DNA from: Mariprofundaceae bacterium
Lineage (GTDB): Bacteria; Pseudomonadota; Zetaproteobacteria; Mariprofundales; Mariprofundaceae
NCBI GenBank assembly: GCA_030950865.1
Contig: JAUZQR010000078.1
Span: 1-5,491, forward strand
Direction of reading: 5' to 3'
DNA: 5,491 nucleotides
This document shows positions 5,325 through 5,491 of this stretch, one piece after another. The stretch's first letter is position 1. Each line of letters begins with the position of its first letter. Position numbers and translations under genes: made by a program. The notes beneath the pieces were generated by a model. It saw nothing but the letters and a program-made list of their open reading frames with translations, had not been told where the DNA came from and searched no databases.

Positions 5325-5491
5325 AGAACATGGGTCGTTTGATTACATTTGAAGGCGGTGATGGCTGTGGGAAAAGCACGCAATTAAAGCTAACCGCAGA
5401 TTGGTTGAGAGGGCAGGGCAAGGATGTGCTTGAAACACGTCAGCCAGGCGCAACACCTTTGGGTGTAGAGATTCGTGGTTTGTTGTTGTCC
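5321..5491 (+). CDS. tmk: Thymidylate kinase, 5' part only (runs off the window)
   Basis: Thymidylate kinase phosphorylates dTMP to dTDP with ATP, an essential step in dTTP synthesis. Only the first 57 codons are present, out of roughly 200-215 for the family. They contain the first strand (RLITFEGGDG), the P-loop GGDGCGKST (12-20), and the segment TRQPGATPLGVEIRGLLLS (39-57) that corresponds to TREPGGTPL-x-E-x-IR-x-LLL in other bacterial enzymes. The P-loop lacks the extra Arg of the yeast/human type, so it belongs with the bacterial (type II) enzymes. E-to-Q at 41 and G-to-A at 44 depart from the usual REPGGT. The start overlaps the preceding stop by 4 bp. In E. coli tmk is followed by holB; what follows here lies beyond the window. 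Confidence 0.95.
   Translation, partial: MKNMGRLITFEGGDGCGKSTQLKLTADWLRGQGKDVLETRQPGATPLGVEIRGLLLS

Noticed and set aside
4775..5383. 202-codon open frame on the minus strand
   Set aside because: It spans the ends of three well-supported plus-strand genes (mltG, the small gene, tmk) antisense, with no family resemblance; Ser/His-rich composition is typical of a shadow frame.

Overview
This 5.5-kb window looks like ordinary chromosomal housekeeping DNA from a Gram-negative bacterium, most likely a proteobacterium. The reasons are the long, two-ACT-domain form of biosynthetic threonine deaminase, a DUF4389 membrane protein typical of proteobacteria, and the pabC-mltG-tmk gene order known from Escherichia coli and its relatives. 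Base composition is moderate, roughly mid-40s % GC by eye. The lineage is probably not enteric: there is no fabF in front of pabC, an extra small gene sits between mltG and tmk, and the RlmL-like enzyme has only one catalytic half. I cannot place it to genus. I see no mobile element, CRISPR array, tRNA, rRNA or phage gene.

Layout, left to right. (1) 9-437, minus: a small DUF4389 inner-membrane protein with an unusual histone-H1-like basic tail. (2) 438-624: a 187-bp divergent intergenic region. It contains a possible 23-codon small ORF with a good ribosome binding site on the minus strand, and a -10-like hexamer directly in front of the rlmL-like start. (3) 625-1755, plus: a THUMP-domain, N2-guanine-type rRNA methyltransferase resembling the N-terminal half of RlmL. 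(4) After a 14-bp convergent gap, 1770-3278, minus: ilvA, threonine ammonia-lyase, the first step of isoleucine synthesis. (5) Head to head with ilvA across only 15 bp, from 3294 to the end on the plus strand: a tightly packed cluster of pabC (aminodeoxychorismate lyase, folate), mltG (endolytic murein transglycosylase), a 78-residue DUF4911-like protein of unknown function, and the 5' part of tmk (thymidylate kinase). All three junctions in this cluster overlap by 4 or 8 bp, which implies one transcript and translational coupling.

The cluster joins folate synthesis (p-aminobenzoate), cell-wall chain termination and dTTP synthesis, the usual mixed growth-related grouping around tmk. The most informative oddities are at residue level. 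PabC has Ser where class IV aminotransferase-fold enzymes normally have the PLP-contacting Glu. Tmk has RQPGAT in place of the usual REPGGT. The DUF4389 protein carries a long Lys/Ala/Pro-rich tail. I found no convincing evidence of a new multi-gene system in this window.
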